From positions 760,712-824,711 of the forward strand of contig CP075526.1 of NCBI GenBank assembly GCA_025808555.1: a stretch of DNA of 64,000 bases, read 5' to 3'. Source of the stretch: Anaerolineales bacterium. GTDB taxonomy: Bacteria; Chloroflexota; Anaerolineae; Anaerolineales; UBA11579. A model generated the notes under the pieces. That model ran no database searches, was not told the DNA's origin, and was given only the letters and a program-made list of their open reading frames with translations. The first letter of the stretch is position 1; each line of letters begins with the position of its first letter. Position numbers and translations under genes: made by a program. Positions 33,105 through 42,294 of this stretch are shown here, piece by piece.

Positions 33105-34190
33105 TTAGCTCTCACCCGCCGAAGAGCCAGGGATAGCATCCTGCTCGGGCTCGGCTTGCGGCAAATCGTCCAGCGCCGGGATCTGGGTCACGGGCGACCA
33201 GGCCGGCAGCAGTGCGTACGGGCTCTCGGTGGGCAGGTGCCAGGGGTTGGCCGGGTCATCCAGCGCGATGATGAACAGTTGGAAGTTGCCGGCCCGCGAG
33301 GAATGGAACACCACATAGCGCCCATCCGGCGAGAAGGTCGGGTGGCCGTCTTCGGCCGGGTTGTCGGTCAGTTGGGTCAGGTCGCTGCCGTCGGGGCGCA
33401 TCATGTAGATGTCGGCGTTGCCGTTGCGCCAGGTCTCGAAGGCGATCCACTCGCCATCCGGCGACCAGCTCGGCCGCCAGTCCAGGCCCCACTGGTCGGT
33501 CAGCTGGCGCAGGTCGGTGCCGTCAGCGTTGATGATGAAGATCTCCGAGTTGCCCGTGCGGCGCGAGGTGAACACGATCTGCTCCCCATCCGGCGACCAG
33601 GCAGGTTCGTAGTCATAGGCAATATGGTCGGTCAGCTGCAGCAGCTCGTTGCCCTCGCTGTCCATGATGAACAGATCACGGTTGCCATCGCGCTCCGACA
33701 TGTAGACGATCTTGCTTCCATCCGGCGAGAAGCTGGGATAGCAGTCAAAGCCGGGCAGCGAGGTGAGTGGAGTGTGGGCGCGGTCGGCCAGATTCATGTA
33801 ATAGATGTCGCGCGAAACATCGGAGTTGGGGATGGCGTCGTAAGCGATGCCGCTGCCATCCGGCGACCAGACCGGCGCTTCGGCGAAACCATTGGGGAAC
33901 TCGCCGGTGAGGTTGATTTCACCGCTGCCGTCCGGGCGCATCACCCACACATCCCGCCGCCCGCCGATGCTGGCGGTGTAGGTCAGCCAGCCCAGCTCGT
34001 GCAATTCCAGCGCGGCTTCCGGCGCCAGGGTGGCCACCGCCTGCGGCTCCAGCGTCACGCGCGGCGTGCGGCTGGGCGTTGGAGTGAGGGTGGGCAGGAT
34101 CGTGTTGGGCGGCGCGCAGGCGGCCAGCAGCAGGCTGGCGGCCAGCAGGCCGCTAAAGATTATGGGGAAGCGCGTAGTGCGCAACCTCAC
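33105..34190 (-). CDS. TolB-like beta-propeller lipoprotein
   Basis: 361 residues. A lipoprotein signal peptide ends in LLLAAC near residue 25, followed by a Thr/Pro stalk. The rest is built from at least six WD40-like PD40 blades, each with a copy of (W/F)SPDG followed by a strand such as IVYMSERDGN or IVFTSRRTGN. This is a surface-anchored beta-propeller of the TolB/DPP type without a protease domain; it probably binds a partner or polymer. The start is GTG overlapping the previous stop (GTGA). Confidence 0.82.
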   Translation of the reverse strand: MRLRTTRFPIIFSGLLAASLLLAACAPPNTILPTLTPTPSRTPRVTLEPQAVATLAPEAALELHELGWLTYTASIGGRRDVWVMRPDGSGEINLTGEFPNGFAEAPVWSPDGSGIAYDAIPNSDVSRDIYYMNLADRAHTPLTSLPGFDCYPSFSPDGSKIVYMSERDGNRDLFIMDSEGNELLQLTDHIAYDYEPAWSPDGEQIVFTSRRTGNSEIFIINADGTDLRQLTDQWGLDWRPSWSPDGEWIAFETWRNGNADIYMMRPDGSDLTQLTDNPAEDGHPTFSPDGRYVVFHSSRAGNFQLFIIALDDPANPWHLPTESPYALLPAWSPVTQIPALDDLPQAEPEQDAIPGSSAGES

Positions 34191-35428
34191 GGCTCGTCCT
34201 GCAGCGGGGTTTCGATGATGTCACGCGCCAGCTGGGTCAGCGTGCTGCGCGAGGCTTCGTCGCTAAGTTGGATGGTGTCCCAGTAGATGTCCAACAGGTC
34301 ATACGGGGTCATCTCGCTCACCACGCGGCCCTCGGCGATGCGGCTGCGCAGCCCCACCTGCGGGCGCTTGATGAGATGGAACTCGAAGGCGCTGCCCGCC
34401 GCCCCACGGATGCGGGCCTCATCAATGAAGGGTTCCCATTCACGTGGGTAGTACACCACCAGGCGCACAATGGCGTCCTGCATCTCGGCGGCGGGCGGCA
34501 GGGCCGCCATGATCTCGGCCGTGACGTTGAGCTCGTTCTCGGGGGTCACGCTGCCGGTCCAGAACTTGCGGATGTTGCGCAGCTGGCGCCAATCGAGCTG
34601 GGTATTGCCTTTGTTCACATCGGCGATAACGAAGAATTTGTCGTCGCGTGCCTCGCCAAAGTCAATCCGCTCGATGGAGCCGGGGTACACCACCGGGGGC
34701 TGGCCGCCCTCGTTGAGGTTTTGCTTTTTGTGGATGTGGCCCAGCGCGACGTAATCGAGGCGCTTGTCCTTCACCAGGCCGCCGGAGAGCACCAGGTCGT
34801 TGCCCAGCATCACGGTGTGTTCGCCGCCGTACACCGCGCCCTGCACCGAGGCATGCGCGGCCAGCACGATGGGCAGGCTGTGGTCGGCGTCCTGCTCCAG
34901 GTAACCGGTCACCAGGACGCTAAGGCGCTCGGCCATCTGCTCGTAGATGTCGCCGGTGGCTTCGCCCTGGCTGGCGAGGAACGCCAGCATGCCAGAGCGC
35001 GTGATCCACGGCAGGGCGATGACCTGCAGCGGCAGATCCCACAGATCGGCCGGGCCGAGGAACTGCGGCTGGTCAAGCACCTTGATGTACGGCACCTCGA
35101 GGGTGGCGTACTCCTCAAGGGCGTGGGCGCGGCCCAGGCTGGGCGAAAGATCGTGGTTGCCCACCAGCAGCAGCGTGGGGATGCGCGCTTTGGAAAGCTT
35201 GATCATGCGGCGGCCCCACTCACGCATGAAGGTGGGGGCCGGGTTGCGGTCTTTGTAAGCGTCGCCGGCGAAGAGCACCAGGTCCACTTTCTCACGGATG
35301 GCGGTATCGACGATCTCGTCGAGCGAGCGCAGGTAGTCCATCACGCGGATCGGCAGACCGGTATCGGGATCCTGGCGGCCGGTGTTGGCCATGTCGATGT
35401 GGGCGTCGGCGAAGTGCAGGATCTTCAT
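34187..35428 (-). CDS. SbcD/Mre11-like metallophosphoesterase
   Basis: 413 residues. The calcineurin-like phosphoesterase motifs are all visible: FADAHID at the N-terminus, FAGDAYKDR near residue 55, LLVGNHD near 95, VLAAHASV near 190, and ALGHIHKKQ near 230. The layout matches the SbcD nuclease subunit, which with SbcC cuts DNA hairpins and protein-blocked ends. No sbcC homologue lies in the window, so it may work alone or with a distant partner. It overlaps the TolB-like gene by 4 nt and follows the peptidase gene by 3 nt. Confidence 0.86.
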   Translation of the reverse strand: MKILHFADAHIDMANTGRQDPDTGLPIRVMDYLRSLDEIVDTAIREKVDLVLFAGDAYKDRNPAPTFMREWGRRMIKLSKARIPTLLLVGNHDLSPSLGRAHALEEYATLEVPYIKVLDQPQFLGPADLWDLPLQVIALPWITRSGMLAFLASQGEATGDIYEQMAERLSVLVTGYLEQDADHSLPIVLAAHASVQGAVYGGEHTVMLGNDLVLSGGLVKDKRLDYVALGHIHKKQNLNEGGQPPVVYPGSIERIDFGEARDDKFFVIADVNKGNTQLDWRQLRNIRKFWTGSVTPENELNVTAEIMAALPPAAEMQDAIVRLVVYYPREWEPFIDEARIRGAAGSAFEFHLIKRPQVGLRSRIAEGRVVSEMTPYDLLDIYWDTIQLSDEASRSTLTQLARDIIETPLQDEP

Positions 35429-35431
35429 ATG

Positions 35432-36760
35432 TCAGGGGCTCACGCCGAGGCTCTGCAGCTGCGCAATGCCGGGGCCAAAGTTGGGGTTCAGGCGCACCGC
35501 CTCGCGGTAGTCGGCGATGGCGTTGTCAATTTCGCCAATGGCTTCGCGAGCCCGGCCGCGCCAGTAGAGGCTCTCCTCCAGCGTGGGCTCGGCGATGGTG
35601 GCGAGGGTGGTGTTGGCCAGGTTGATCGTGTCCGGATAGCGGGCGCTGTAGTAATAGGCCCAATAGGGCCAGCTCTGGTACCACAGCATGCGGTACGGCC
35701 GCGCGTCGGGGTCGAGGCTCTGGTAGAGCTGGAAGGCGTAGTCGTAGGCGTGGGCCGCGTCGGCATACTCGAACAGGCGCACGTGGCTGGTGCCGACGTT
35801 GAACCAGGCGTAATAGGCGTCGAGCCCGGTCAGGGTTTCGGTATCGGCACGGGCGATCTGCATAGCGTTGGCGAATGCCCATTCTTCGTCGGCCCACGGG
35901 CCGAGCGCCTCGAGCACGGCGGCCTGCTGCCCTTCGGGGTAGACCACGATGAACAGGAAATTGAACTGGCGCCAGGCAGCGTGGAAATCATCATAGGGCC
36001 AGCGCATATTTTTGCCGGTGCCGCCCTCGCCGCCGCGTTCGTAGGTGTCCTGCACGATGAAGACGCCTTCGTCATCGTCATAGCCGGTGACGAACTGGTA
36101 GTGCCCCAGCCAGGAGTATTTGCCGCTGGCATCGGTGGTGTAGTAGCCCTTCTCCACGATGGCGGGATAGCCGGCGGCCAGCAGCCGCTTGAGCGTCTCC
36201 AGTTCGCCGCCCATGCGGATGAGGGCCTGCATACCCGGAACCTGGGTATTGACGAAGTCCTGCATCTCGTAGGGCATGACGTTCTTGTCTTCGGGCTGGT
36301 TGGGGTTGTTGCCAATGCCGGGCTTGACGTAGCGAGCCACCTCGTCACGGTCACCCTCCCAGCCCCAGAAGTTGAGCGCCATGGTCATGTTGGCCGGGCC
36401 GCAGTAGTTCCAGCGGTTGTGCTGGTCTACATAAGTGAAACCTTCCAGCTGGACGCGGGGCGGCAGCGGCACGGCGGTCGCCTCGGCAGTGGGCTGGGCG
36501 GTGCGGGTGGGCTGCTGGGTTGGCTGGCTGATGGTGGTGATCTGCGGCTGGAAGACCGCCTCTTCGGGCGGGTTGAAGAAGTAGACGATGCTGGTGCGCA
36601 GCGCGTCTACGCGCCAGGCCAGGCGTTCTTTGACGGGCGGCAGGTTATAGACCAGCACGGCCAGCAGCAACGCGCCCAGCAGGATGGCGAGGATGCGCTG
36701 CCACTTGGGCATTGGCGGGCGGCGGCGGCGATTCTTTGGGTTGAGATAAGGCTCTTGCAT
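35432..36760 (-). CDS. Membrane-anchored C39-like cysteine peptidase with TPR tail
   Basis: 442 residues. A basic N-terminus precedes one membrane helix (about 23-43), then a Thr/Pro/Gln-rich stalk (about 75-100). The C39-like papain fold (about 105-290) has the catalytic Cys in NYCGPANMTMAL near residue 119, and the His in LGHYQFVTGYDDD near 219, with Asp in QDTYE. The C-terminus has TPR repeats (about 380-440). Such proteins probably cleave peptides outside the membrane; they are frequent in Chloroflexota. First gene of a minus-strand set with sbcD and the TolB-like gene. Confidence 0.82.
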   Translation of the reverse strand: MQEPYLNPKNRRRRPPMPKWQRILAILLGALLLAVLVYNLPPVKERLAWRVDALRTSIVYFFNPPEEAVFQPQITTISQPTQQPTRTAQPTAEATAVPLPPRVQLEGFTYVDQHNRWNYCGPANMTMALNFWGWEGDRDEVARYVKPGIGNNPNQPEDKNVMPYEMQDFVNTQVPGMQALIRMGGELETLKRLLAAGYPAIVEKGYYTTDASGKYSWLGHYQFVTGYDDDEGVFIVQDTYERGGEGGTGKNMRWPYDDFHAAWRQFNFLFIVVYPEGQQAAVLEALGPWADEEWAFANAMQIARADTETLTGLDAYYAWFNVGTSHVRLFEYADAAHAYDYAFQLYQSLDPDARPYRMLWYQSWPYWAYYYSARYPDTINLANTTLATIAEPTLEESLYWRGRAREAIGEIDNAIADYREAVRLNPNFGPGIAQLQSLGVSP

Positions 36761-36831
36761 GGACTGTGTGCGATTCTATCATCCGCGAGATTAAGCCTAT
36801 CTAAAGCGGGTTATGCCAACTTGCGACGAGG

Positions 36832-36867
36832 AACAGGTTCGTGCCAACAGGTTCGTTCTCTTATAAT
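36832..36867 (+). promoter_or_regulatory. Promoter region of the DEAD-box helicase with tandem 11-bp repeat
   Basis: AACAGGTTCGT occurs at 36832-36842 and again at 36846-36856, immediately before TATAAT at 36862-36867. The spacing places the repeats over the -35 and spacer, where a regulator could bind. The leader to the ATG is about 30 nt. Confidence 0.45.
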
Positions 36868-36903
36868 GAGGGACACTCTTGATCCAGGAAAGCAGTTTTA
36901 CAT

Positions 36904-38364
36904 ATGGAAAACCCCAGTTCAAATAGCATGCCCGAAGCCGCCATGAACGAGCTCAGCAGCCGAATCCAGGCGGCGGCGCAACGCGCCGGCTGGACGCAGC
37001 TTACGCCCGTGCAAGCCAAATCCATCCCCTATATGCTGGAAGGCAAGGACCTGATGGTGCAAGCGCGCACCGGCAGCGGCAAGACCGGCGCGTTTTTGCT
37101 GCCCATGCTGGAACGGCTGGACGCCAGCCGCAAAGAGCCGCAGGCGCTGGTGCTGGTGCCGACACGTGAGCTGGCCAGCCAGGTGACCAAGGACGCCCAG
37201 GTGCTGTTCCCGGGCAGCGGGCTGGAGGTAGTGCCGGTGTATGGCGGCGTAGGCTACGGCCCGCAAATGGAGGCTTTCGAGCGCGGCGCGCAAGTGATCG
37301 TTGGCACGCCGGGCCGCGTGCTGGACCATTTGCTAAAGCGCAACCTGAGCTTGAGTGCGCTACGCATGCTGGTGCTGGATGAAGCTGACCGCATGCTCTC
37401 GATGGGCTTTTATCCAGACATGCTGGAAGTGCAACGCTACCTACCCAAGCAAGGCGTGCAAGCCAGCATGTTCTCGGCCACCTTCCCGCAGACAGTCCAG
37501 AGCCTGGCGCAGCGTTTTCTGGAAACGCCAGACTTCCTGAGCCTGAGCCGCGACCATGTGCACGTGACCAACGTGGAGCATGTGGTGATGACCGTGCCGC
37601 GCATGGACAAAGACCGTACGCTGGTGCGTTTGCTGGAGATCGAGAACCCGCACCAGGCAATCATTTTTTGCAATACCAAGGTACGTGTGAACTATGTCAC
37701 CACCGTTCTGCAGCGCTTTGGCCTCAACGCAGCCGAACTGAGTTCAGAGCTGTCGCAGGCAGCGCGCGAGAAGGTGCTGGGTCAACTGAAGGATGGCTCG
37801 TTGAACTTTCTGGTGGCGACGGATGTGGCGGCGCGCGGCATCGACATCCCGGAACTAGAGCTGGTGATCCTGTACGAGCCGCCCGAGGAGGCTGAGCTGT
37901 ATATCCACCGGGCCGGGCGCACCGGCCGGGCCGGCGCGGGCGGCGTGGCAATTAGCCTGATCATTACCGGGATTGAGGAGCGCGAGCTCAAGAAGATCGC
38001 GGCCATCTACAAGATCGAATTCACCGAGCGGCCTGCCCCGACTGAAGAGGATGTGGCCAGCATTGTGTCGCAGCGGTTGACGGCGCAACTGGAAGCCGAA
38101 CTGCGCGGGCGCGACAAACTGCGCGTGGAGCGCAGCCAGCGCTTCCGCCAGCTGGCGCGTCAGCTGGCCGAGAATGAAGAAGGCCAGGCGCTGCTGGCGA
38201 TGCTATTGGATGACAGTTATCATGCGGCGGCGCACCCGCAGCAGGTGATATCGGCTTACAAGTCGGCGGCGGCAACCAAGCCAGCCAGCCCACGCCCGCC
38301 CCAAGGCGGGAGCGACGCGGGCCGTCGTGATGGCGGGCGCCGGGGTGGCCGCCGCAGAGGATAG
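36904..38364 (+). CDS. DEAD-box ATP-dependent RNA helicase
   Basis: 486 residues. Motifs in order: Q motif (LTPVQAKSIP), ARTGSGKTGAF, PTRELA, TPGRVLD, DEAD (LVLDEADRMLSMGF), SAT (FSATFPQ), and in the second RecA domain FCNTKVRVN, VATDVAARGIDIPE and HRAGRTGRAG. A C-terminal extension ends in a Gly/Arg-rich basic tail (about 455-486) that would bind RNA. It resembles CshA/DeaD-type helicases of ribosome assembly and mRNA decay, often cold-induced. It is monocistronic, ending at a strong bidirectional hairpin. Confidence 0.93.
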   Translation: MENPSSNSMPEAAMNELSSRIQAAAQRAGWTQLTPVQAKSIPYMLEGKDLMVQARTGSGKTGAFLLPMLERLDASRKEPQALVLVPTRELASQVTKDAQVLFPGSGLEVVPVYGGVGYGPQMEAFERGAQVIVGTPGRVLDHLLKRNLSLSALRMLVLDEADRMLSMGFYPDMLEVQRYLPKQGVQASMFSATFPQTVQSLAQRFLETPDFLSLSRDHVHVTNVEHVVMTVPRMDKDRTLVRLLEIENPHQAIIFCNTKVRVNYVTTVLQRFGLNAAELSSELSQAAREKVLGQLKDGSLNFLVATDVAARGIDIPELELVILYEPPEEAELYIHRAGRTGRAGAGGVAISLIITGIEERELKKIAAIYKIEFTERPAPTEEDVASIVSQRLTAQLEAELRGRDKLRVERSQRFRQLARQLAENEEGQALLAMLLDDSYHAAAHPQQVISAYKSAAATKPASPRPPQGGSDAGRRDGGRRGGRRRG

Positions 38365-38371
38365 TAACCAA

Positions 38372-38405
38372 AAACAGGCCCCTGCCATACGGCAGGGGCC
38401 TGTTT
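38372..38405. terminator. Bidirectional terminator between the DEAD helicase and the Gly/Asn-rich protein
   Basis: Perfect 15-bp stem AAACAGGCCCCTGCC / GGCAGGGGCCTGTTT with a 4-nt loop, with A-rich sequence on the left and T-rich on the right, between convergent genes. Confidence 0.85.
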
Positions 38406-38430
38406 GAACCTTGGGGCAAGCGCAGCAGGG

Positions 38431-39153
38431 TTAGTTGACGTTCACGAGCAGGTTCAGCAGATTGTCAAGCCAGTTGCCGTTGGACTGGGTGTTGGCGTTG
38501 GCATTGACATTCACATCAACATCCGGGTCGACATCGGCATCTACATCGGCGGTCAGCAAAGTGCCGTTGCCGTTCAGGCTGACGGCAGAATTGCTGTCCA
38601 CATTCACGCGAGGATCCAGGCTGGCATTGGTATTGGAGTTGATGCACAGCAAGCCCAGGAAACAACGTTCGGTTTCACCGGTGTTGACATCCGCATTCAC
38701 ATTGATGCCGCCATCATTGGTATCGGCATCCACATCAATGTTCAGACCGCCAGCCGTGCCGGCAAATGAGCCGCCGGTATTGACGCTGGCATCGAGACAG
38801 ATGAAGCCGAGCAGACAGCCGGAGTCACCCGAACCGTTGCCGCCACCATTGCCGTTGCCATTGCCATTACCGTTACCATTGCCGTTGCCATTACCATCGC
38901 CATCACCGTTGTCACCACCGCCATTGCCGTTGCTATTGCCGCCGGGAACAGAGATGTCCACATCTCCACCCCCGCCAGTGCTGGCAGGCGGATCTTGAGC
39001 GCGGGTGTCGTTGAAGGCCTGAATGGCGGCTTCCAGGGGCGGCGAGCTAAAGCGAAGACCAGCGGCGGCCGCGCCCCAGACACACAGGGTTGCGGCGGCC
39101 AGTAAGGCGAGCACTGAAGCCAGCAGCCATTTGCGACGATTTTGATTTTCCAT
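38431..39153 (-). CDS. Exported Gly/Asn/Asp-rich protein with duplicated Cys-x5-Cys motifs, function unknown
   Basis: 240 residues, with GGAGGTAA before the ATG. A signal peptide or N-terminal anchor covers about 8-32. A Gly-Asn repeat (about 70-106) is encoded by a hexanucleotide repeat. Two related modules follow: CLLGFICLDASVNTG and CFLGLLCINSNTNAS, each with Cys-x5-Cys and then alternating Asp/Asn-Val strands (ADVDADVDPDVDVNVNAN). The alternation suggests a beta-solenoid or calcium-binding surface polymer. The protein ends in a Leu/Asn-rich amphipathic segment (WLDNLLNLLVNVN). I do not recognise the family. Confidence 0.75.
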   Translation of the reverse strand: MENQNRRKWLLASVLALLAAATLCVWGAAAAGLRFSSPPLEAAIQAFNDTRAQDPPASTGGGGDVDISVPGGNSNGNGGGDNGDGDGNGNGNGNGNGNGNGNGGGNGSGDSGCLLGFICLDASVNTGGSFAGTAGGLNIDVDADTNDGGINVNADVNTGETERCFLGLLCINSNTNASLDPRVNVDSNSAVSLNGNGTLLTADVDADVDPDVDVNVNANANTQSNGNWLDNLLNLLVNVN

Positions 39154-39361
39154 TGCTATTACCTCCGTTTTGTATTGCGTAATTCAGCTGCGCTGCTTAT
39201 TGTGACGAACGCACGTTTGTCGGCGCGCGTTACAAATCGACGGATTAATAGAATCAGGCATGGATTAAGACACTTTGCACACATGTAAGAAACAAGACTT
39301 TTGCCTATGAACAAACCTATTAATTTTTTTCATACTTACAAAAAAGCATCGCAAAACAAAC

Positions 39362-39390
39362 AAAAATGCGAGCCGATGGCTCGCATTTTT
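39362..39390 (-). terminator. Terminator of dnaK
   Basis: Perfect 13-bp stem AAAAATGCGAGCC / GGCTCGCATTTTT with a 3-nt loop, 24 nt after the dnaK stop. A second small hairpin (ATCGCA / TGCGAT, 39398-39412) lies between. The rest of 39154-39361, upstream of the Gly/Asn-rich gene, shows no gene. Confidence 0.82.
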
Positions 39391-39413
39391 GTTAGTGATC
39401 GCATTTTGCGATT

Positions 39414-41309
39414 TTACGCCTCGCGGAATTCGCCTTCAACAACACCTTCTTCGTCATTTGGACTATGAGGGGTGTTGCCGTTTTGTGCAGCACCATTCGC
39501 AGACTGGCCCTGCGCGTACAGCTGCTGGCTGATGGCATGGAACGCGTTCTGCAATTCCTCGCTGAGCTTCTGGATGTGCTGGCGGTCCTCGCCTTCGACT
39601 GCGGTGCGCAGTTCTTTCACTTTCGCTTCGATGCTGCTGCGTTCGGCAGCAGGCACTTTGTCGCCCAGCTCTTTCAGCGTCTTCTCGGTCTGGTAGGCCA
39701 GGCTGTCGGCGGCGTTGCGGGCCTCGACCAGCTCACGGCGCTGGCGGTCTTCGCTCTCATGCGCCTTGGCCTGCTCGACCATGCGCTCCACCTCGCTCTT
39801 GCTGAGATTGGTGGAGGCGGTGACGGTGATGCGCTGCTCCTTGCCGCTGGCCTTATCCTTGGCGGTTACGCTGAGGATGCCGTTGGCATCGATGTCAAAG
39901 GTCACCTCGACCTGGGGCATGCCGCGCGGGGCGGCAGGAATCCCGTCGAGGCGGAAGTGACCCAGGCTCATGTTGTCGGCGGCCTGGGTGCGTTCACCTT
40001 GCAGGATGTGGATGTCTACCGCGGTTTGGCTGTCCTCGGCGGTCGAGTACACCTCGGTCTTCTTGACCGGGATGGTGGTGTTGCGCTCGATCATCTTGGT
40101 CATCACGCCGCCCAAGGTTTCGACACCCAGGGAGAGCGGGGTGACATCCAGCAGCAGCACGTCCTTGACCTCGCCGCCCAGCACGCCGGCCTGAATGGCG
40201 GCGCCCACGGCGACGACTTCGTCAGGATTGACGCCCTTGTGCGGCTCTTTGCCGCTGAGGGTGCGCACCAGCTCCTGCACCATGGGCATTCGGGTGGAGC
40301 CACCCACCAGCACGACCTCGTCGATCTGGCTGGCTTGCATGTCAGCATCTTTCATGGCGGCTTCAAAGGGGCCGCGCAGGCGGGTCAGCAGGCTCTCGGT
40401 CAGCTGCTCGAACTTGGCGCGGCTGAGCTTGTACTGCAGATGCTTGGGGCCAGACGCATCGGCCGTTACATACGGCAGGTTGATGTCGGTCTCCGTGAGA
40501 GTGGAGAGCTCGATCTTGGCCTTCTCGGCGGCCTCACGCAGACGCTGAAGCGCCTGGCGGTCAGCACGCAGATCAATGCCCTGCTCCTTCTTGTATTCGT
40601 CGGCAAGCCAGTTCACGATGGCTTCATCCCAGTCATCACCACCCAGGTGGGTGTCACCATTGGTGCTCTTGACCTCGATGACGCCGTCGCCCACCTCCAG
40701 CAGGCTGACGTCGAAGGTACCGCCACCCAGGTCGAAGACCAGGATGGTTTCATTGGATTTCTTGTCCAGCCCGTAGGCGAGGGCTGCAGCGGTAGGCTCG
40801 TTGATGATACGCAGGACTTCCAGACCGGCGATCTTGCCGGCGTCCTTGGTGGCCTGGCGCTGGCTGTCGTTGAAGTAGGCGGGCACAGTGATGACGGCCT
40901 GGGTGACCTTCTCGCCCAGGTAGGCTTCGGCGTCCGCCTTGAGCTTACCCAGCACCATGGCGGAGATCTCCTGCGGGCTGTATTCCTTGCCCGTGGCGGG
41001 AAGTTTGACGCGGGCGTCGCCGCCGGCGCCTTCGATCACCTCGTAGGGGACCATTTTGCGCTCGTCGGCAACGTCGGCAAAGCGGCGGCCGATGAAACGC
41101 TTGATGGAAGACACCGTATTCTCCGGGTTGATGACGGCCTGGCGCTTGGCGGTCTGGCCGACCAGGCGCTCGCCGTTCTTGCTGAAGGCGACGACAGAGG
41201 GCAGCAGGCGGCCGCCCTCGGCGGTCGAGATGACGGCAGGTTCGCCGCCTTCAATAGTGGCAACCACGCTGTTGGTGGTTCCCAGGTCAATTCCGATAAT
41301 TTTGGACAT
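39414..41309 (-). CDS. dnaK: Molecular chaperone DnaK (Hsp70)
   Basis: 631 residues from the ATG at 41309, which has AGGAGAAAC upstream; an upstream in-frame start lacks support. Signatures: [10 protein letters not shown] at the N-terminus, the phosphate-loop region [24 protein letters not shown], the substrate-binding domain ([14 protein letters not shown], then [14 protein letters not shown]) and a helical lid. The tail is [12 protein letters not shown], reminiscent of the EEVD-like acidic end. It refolds proteins with DnaJ and GrpE; neither lies next to it here, so it is a stand-alone locus. I see no CIRCE element upstream. Confidence 0.97.
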   Translation of the reverse strand: MSKIIGIDLGTTNSVVATIEGGEPAVISTAEGGRLLPSVVAFSKNGERLVGQTAKRQAVINPENTVSSIKRFIGRRFADVADERKMVPYEVIEGAGGDARVKLPATGKEYSPQEISAMVLGKLKADAEAYLGEKVTQAVITVPAYFNDSQRQATKDAGKIAGLEVLRIINEPTAAALAYGLDKKSNETILVFDLGGGTFDVSLLEVGDGVIEVKSTNGDTHLGGDDWDEAIVNWLADEYKKEQGIDLRADRQALQRLREAAEKAKIELSTLTETDINLPYVTADASGPKHLQYKLSRAKFEQLTESLLTRLRGPFEAAMKDADMQASQIDEVVLVGGSTRMPMVQELVRTLSGKEPHKGVNPDEVVAVGAAIQAGVLGGEVKDVLLLDVTPLSLGVETLGGVMTKMIERNTTIPVKKTEVYSTAEDSQTAVDIHILQGERTQAADNMSLGHFRLDGIPAAPRGMPQVEVTFDIDANGILSVTAKDKASGKEQRITVTASTNLSKSEVERMVEQAKAHESEDRQRRELVEARNAADSLAYQTEKTLKELGDKVPAAERSSIEAKVKELRTAVEGEDRQHIQKLSEELQNAFHAISQQLYAQGQSANGAAQNGNTPHSPNDEEGVVEGEFREA

Positions 41310-41461
41310 GCTGTTTCTCCTATTAGTAAGTTTTGTACGGTTCACTCACATACGAAGTAGAGGATAGTGCCAGAACGCAAGAGGGGCGTTAACGGGATAT
41401 TGGATTCGTATTAGTGAAGACAGGGCATTAAAATGGCGCTCTATACACGAGAGGAATGAAG

Positions 41462-41467
41462 CATAAT
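41462..41467 (+). promoter_or_regulatory. -10 box of the methyltransferase-glycosyltransferase operon (leaderless arrangement)
   Basis: CATAAT, 8 nt before the ATG at 41476, with no ribosome-binding site between. Confidence 0.4.
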
Positions 41468-41475
41468 CACTGCCG

Positions 41476-42294
41476 ATGACTGACCCAAAAACCTCCCTGT
41501 CTGCCCGCATAGACAGCCTGATGCGCCAATATTATGAGAACTATTACCGCAAGGACCTAAGCCTGCGCGATTGGCGTGAACGAACCGAAAATCGCCTGCA
41601 GGAGGAGCATACTTTTGCCGAGCCGAACATCCGCAAAGTGGAAGAGTGGATGGGCGTGAACTTTGCCGGAAAGCGCGTATTGGTAGTGGGTGCGGGAACC
41701 GGCGCCGAGAGCGTGGTGCTGCACCAGCGTGGGGCTGAGGTGCACGGAATCGAGCCGTATGACAAGGCAATGGAGATCCTGGAGCTTAAAGCGGAACTGC
41801 ATGGCATAGCAGCTGAACGATTCCAAAAAGCTAACGCAGAAGATATTCCTCATCCCGATGAAAGTTTTGATTTTGTATATTGCTACACCGTACTTGAGCA
41901 TGTAGAGGACGTAGAGGGGACCATTGATGAAATGATACGTGTTTGTAAGGTGGGAGGCCTGATTCATATCCAAACACCGGATTATCGCTTCCCTTACGAG
42001 GCTCATTATAAGATTGGACGCCGCGCCTTCTCTCCGCGTTGGTTGACGGCCCTGCTTTTGCGACTTCAAGGGCGCTCCCCAGCCTTCATTAATACAGTGA
42101 ATTTCGTCACTGCTCCTCAGTTAAACCGCATCTTCTTTGCACGTAACGTGCTGACCCTGCGTGTAGAGCCGAACTGGCTATATGTATGGAAACAAGCCAA
42201 CCAACAAGACACGGGCGCCTACCGCTTTGCTCAGCGCCAGGGCATTAGCCGCGATCAAAACATCTTTCTGCGCAAGCTGGGGCCGACAAAATGA
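41476..42294 (+). CDS. Class I SAM-dependent methyltransferase (glycan-cluster gene 1)
   Basis: 272 residues. SAM-binding motif I is VLVVGAGTGAESVVLHQRG near residue 73. Motif II acidic residue is in HGIEPYD, and the post-motif FDFVYCYTVLEHVEDVEGT marks the methyltransf_11/UbiE-like group. It is the first of three different methyltransferases followed by a glycosyltransferase, all overlapping. That context suggests methylation of a sugar or lipid-linked glycan, but the acceptor is unknown. Confidence 0.82.
   Translation: MTDPKTSLSARIDSLMRQYYENYYRKDLSLRDWRERTENRLQEEHTFAEPNIRKVEEWMGVNFAGKRVLVVGAGTGAESVVLHQRGAEVHGIEPYDKAMEILELKAELHGIAAERFQKANAEDIPHPDESFDFVYCYTVLEHVEDVEGTIDEMIRVCKVGGLIHIQTPDYRFPYEAHYKIGRRAFSPRWLTALLLRLQGRSPAFINTVNFVTAPQLNRIFFARNVLTLRVEPNWLYVWKQANQQDTGAYRFAQRQGISRDQNIFLRKLGPTK

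Noticed and set aside
30921-34286. A 1121-codon plus-strand ORF running through the ATPase end, the repeats and two minus-strand genes
   Set aside because: It overlaps a well-supported ATPase, an adenosylhomocysteinase-like and a TolB-like gene and crosses the repeat cluster; its sequence is low-complexity Ser/Pro/Arg then His/Gln/Arg.
38837-38940. CRISPR-like or phase-variable repeat within the Gly/Asn-rich gene
   Set aside because: It is a coding hexanucleotide repeat for Gly-Asn; there are no spacers, and six-base changes keep the frame, so it can vary length but not switch the gene off.
39465-41360. A 631-codon ORF antisense to dnaK
   Set aside because: It mirrors the dnaK frame. Long antisense ORFs opposite hsp70 genes are a known codon-bias artefact, and the translation has no recognisable domain.
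41310-41475. CIRCE/HrcA operator upstream of dnaK
   Set aside because: GGCACT and GAGTG words are present but do not form the TTAGCACTC-N9-GAGTGCTAA dyad.
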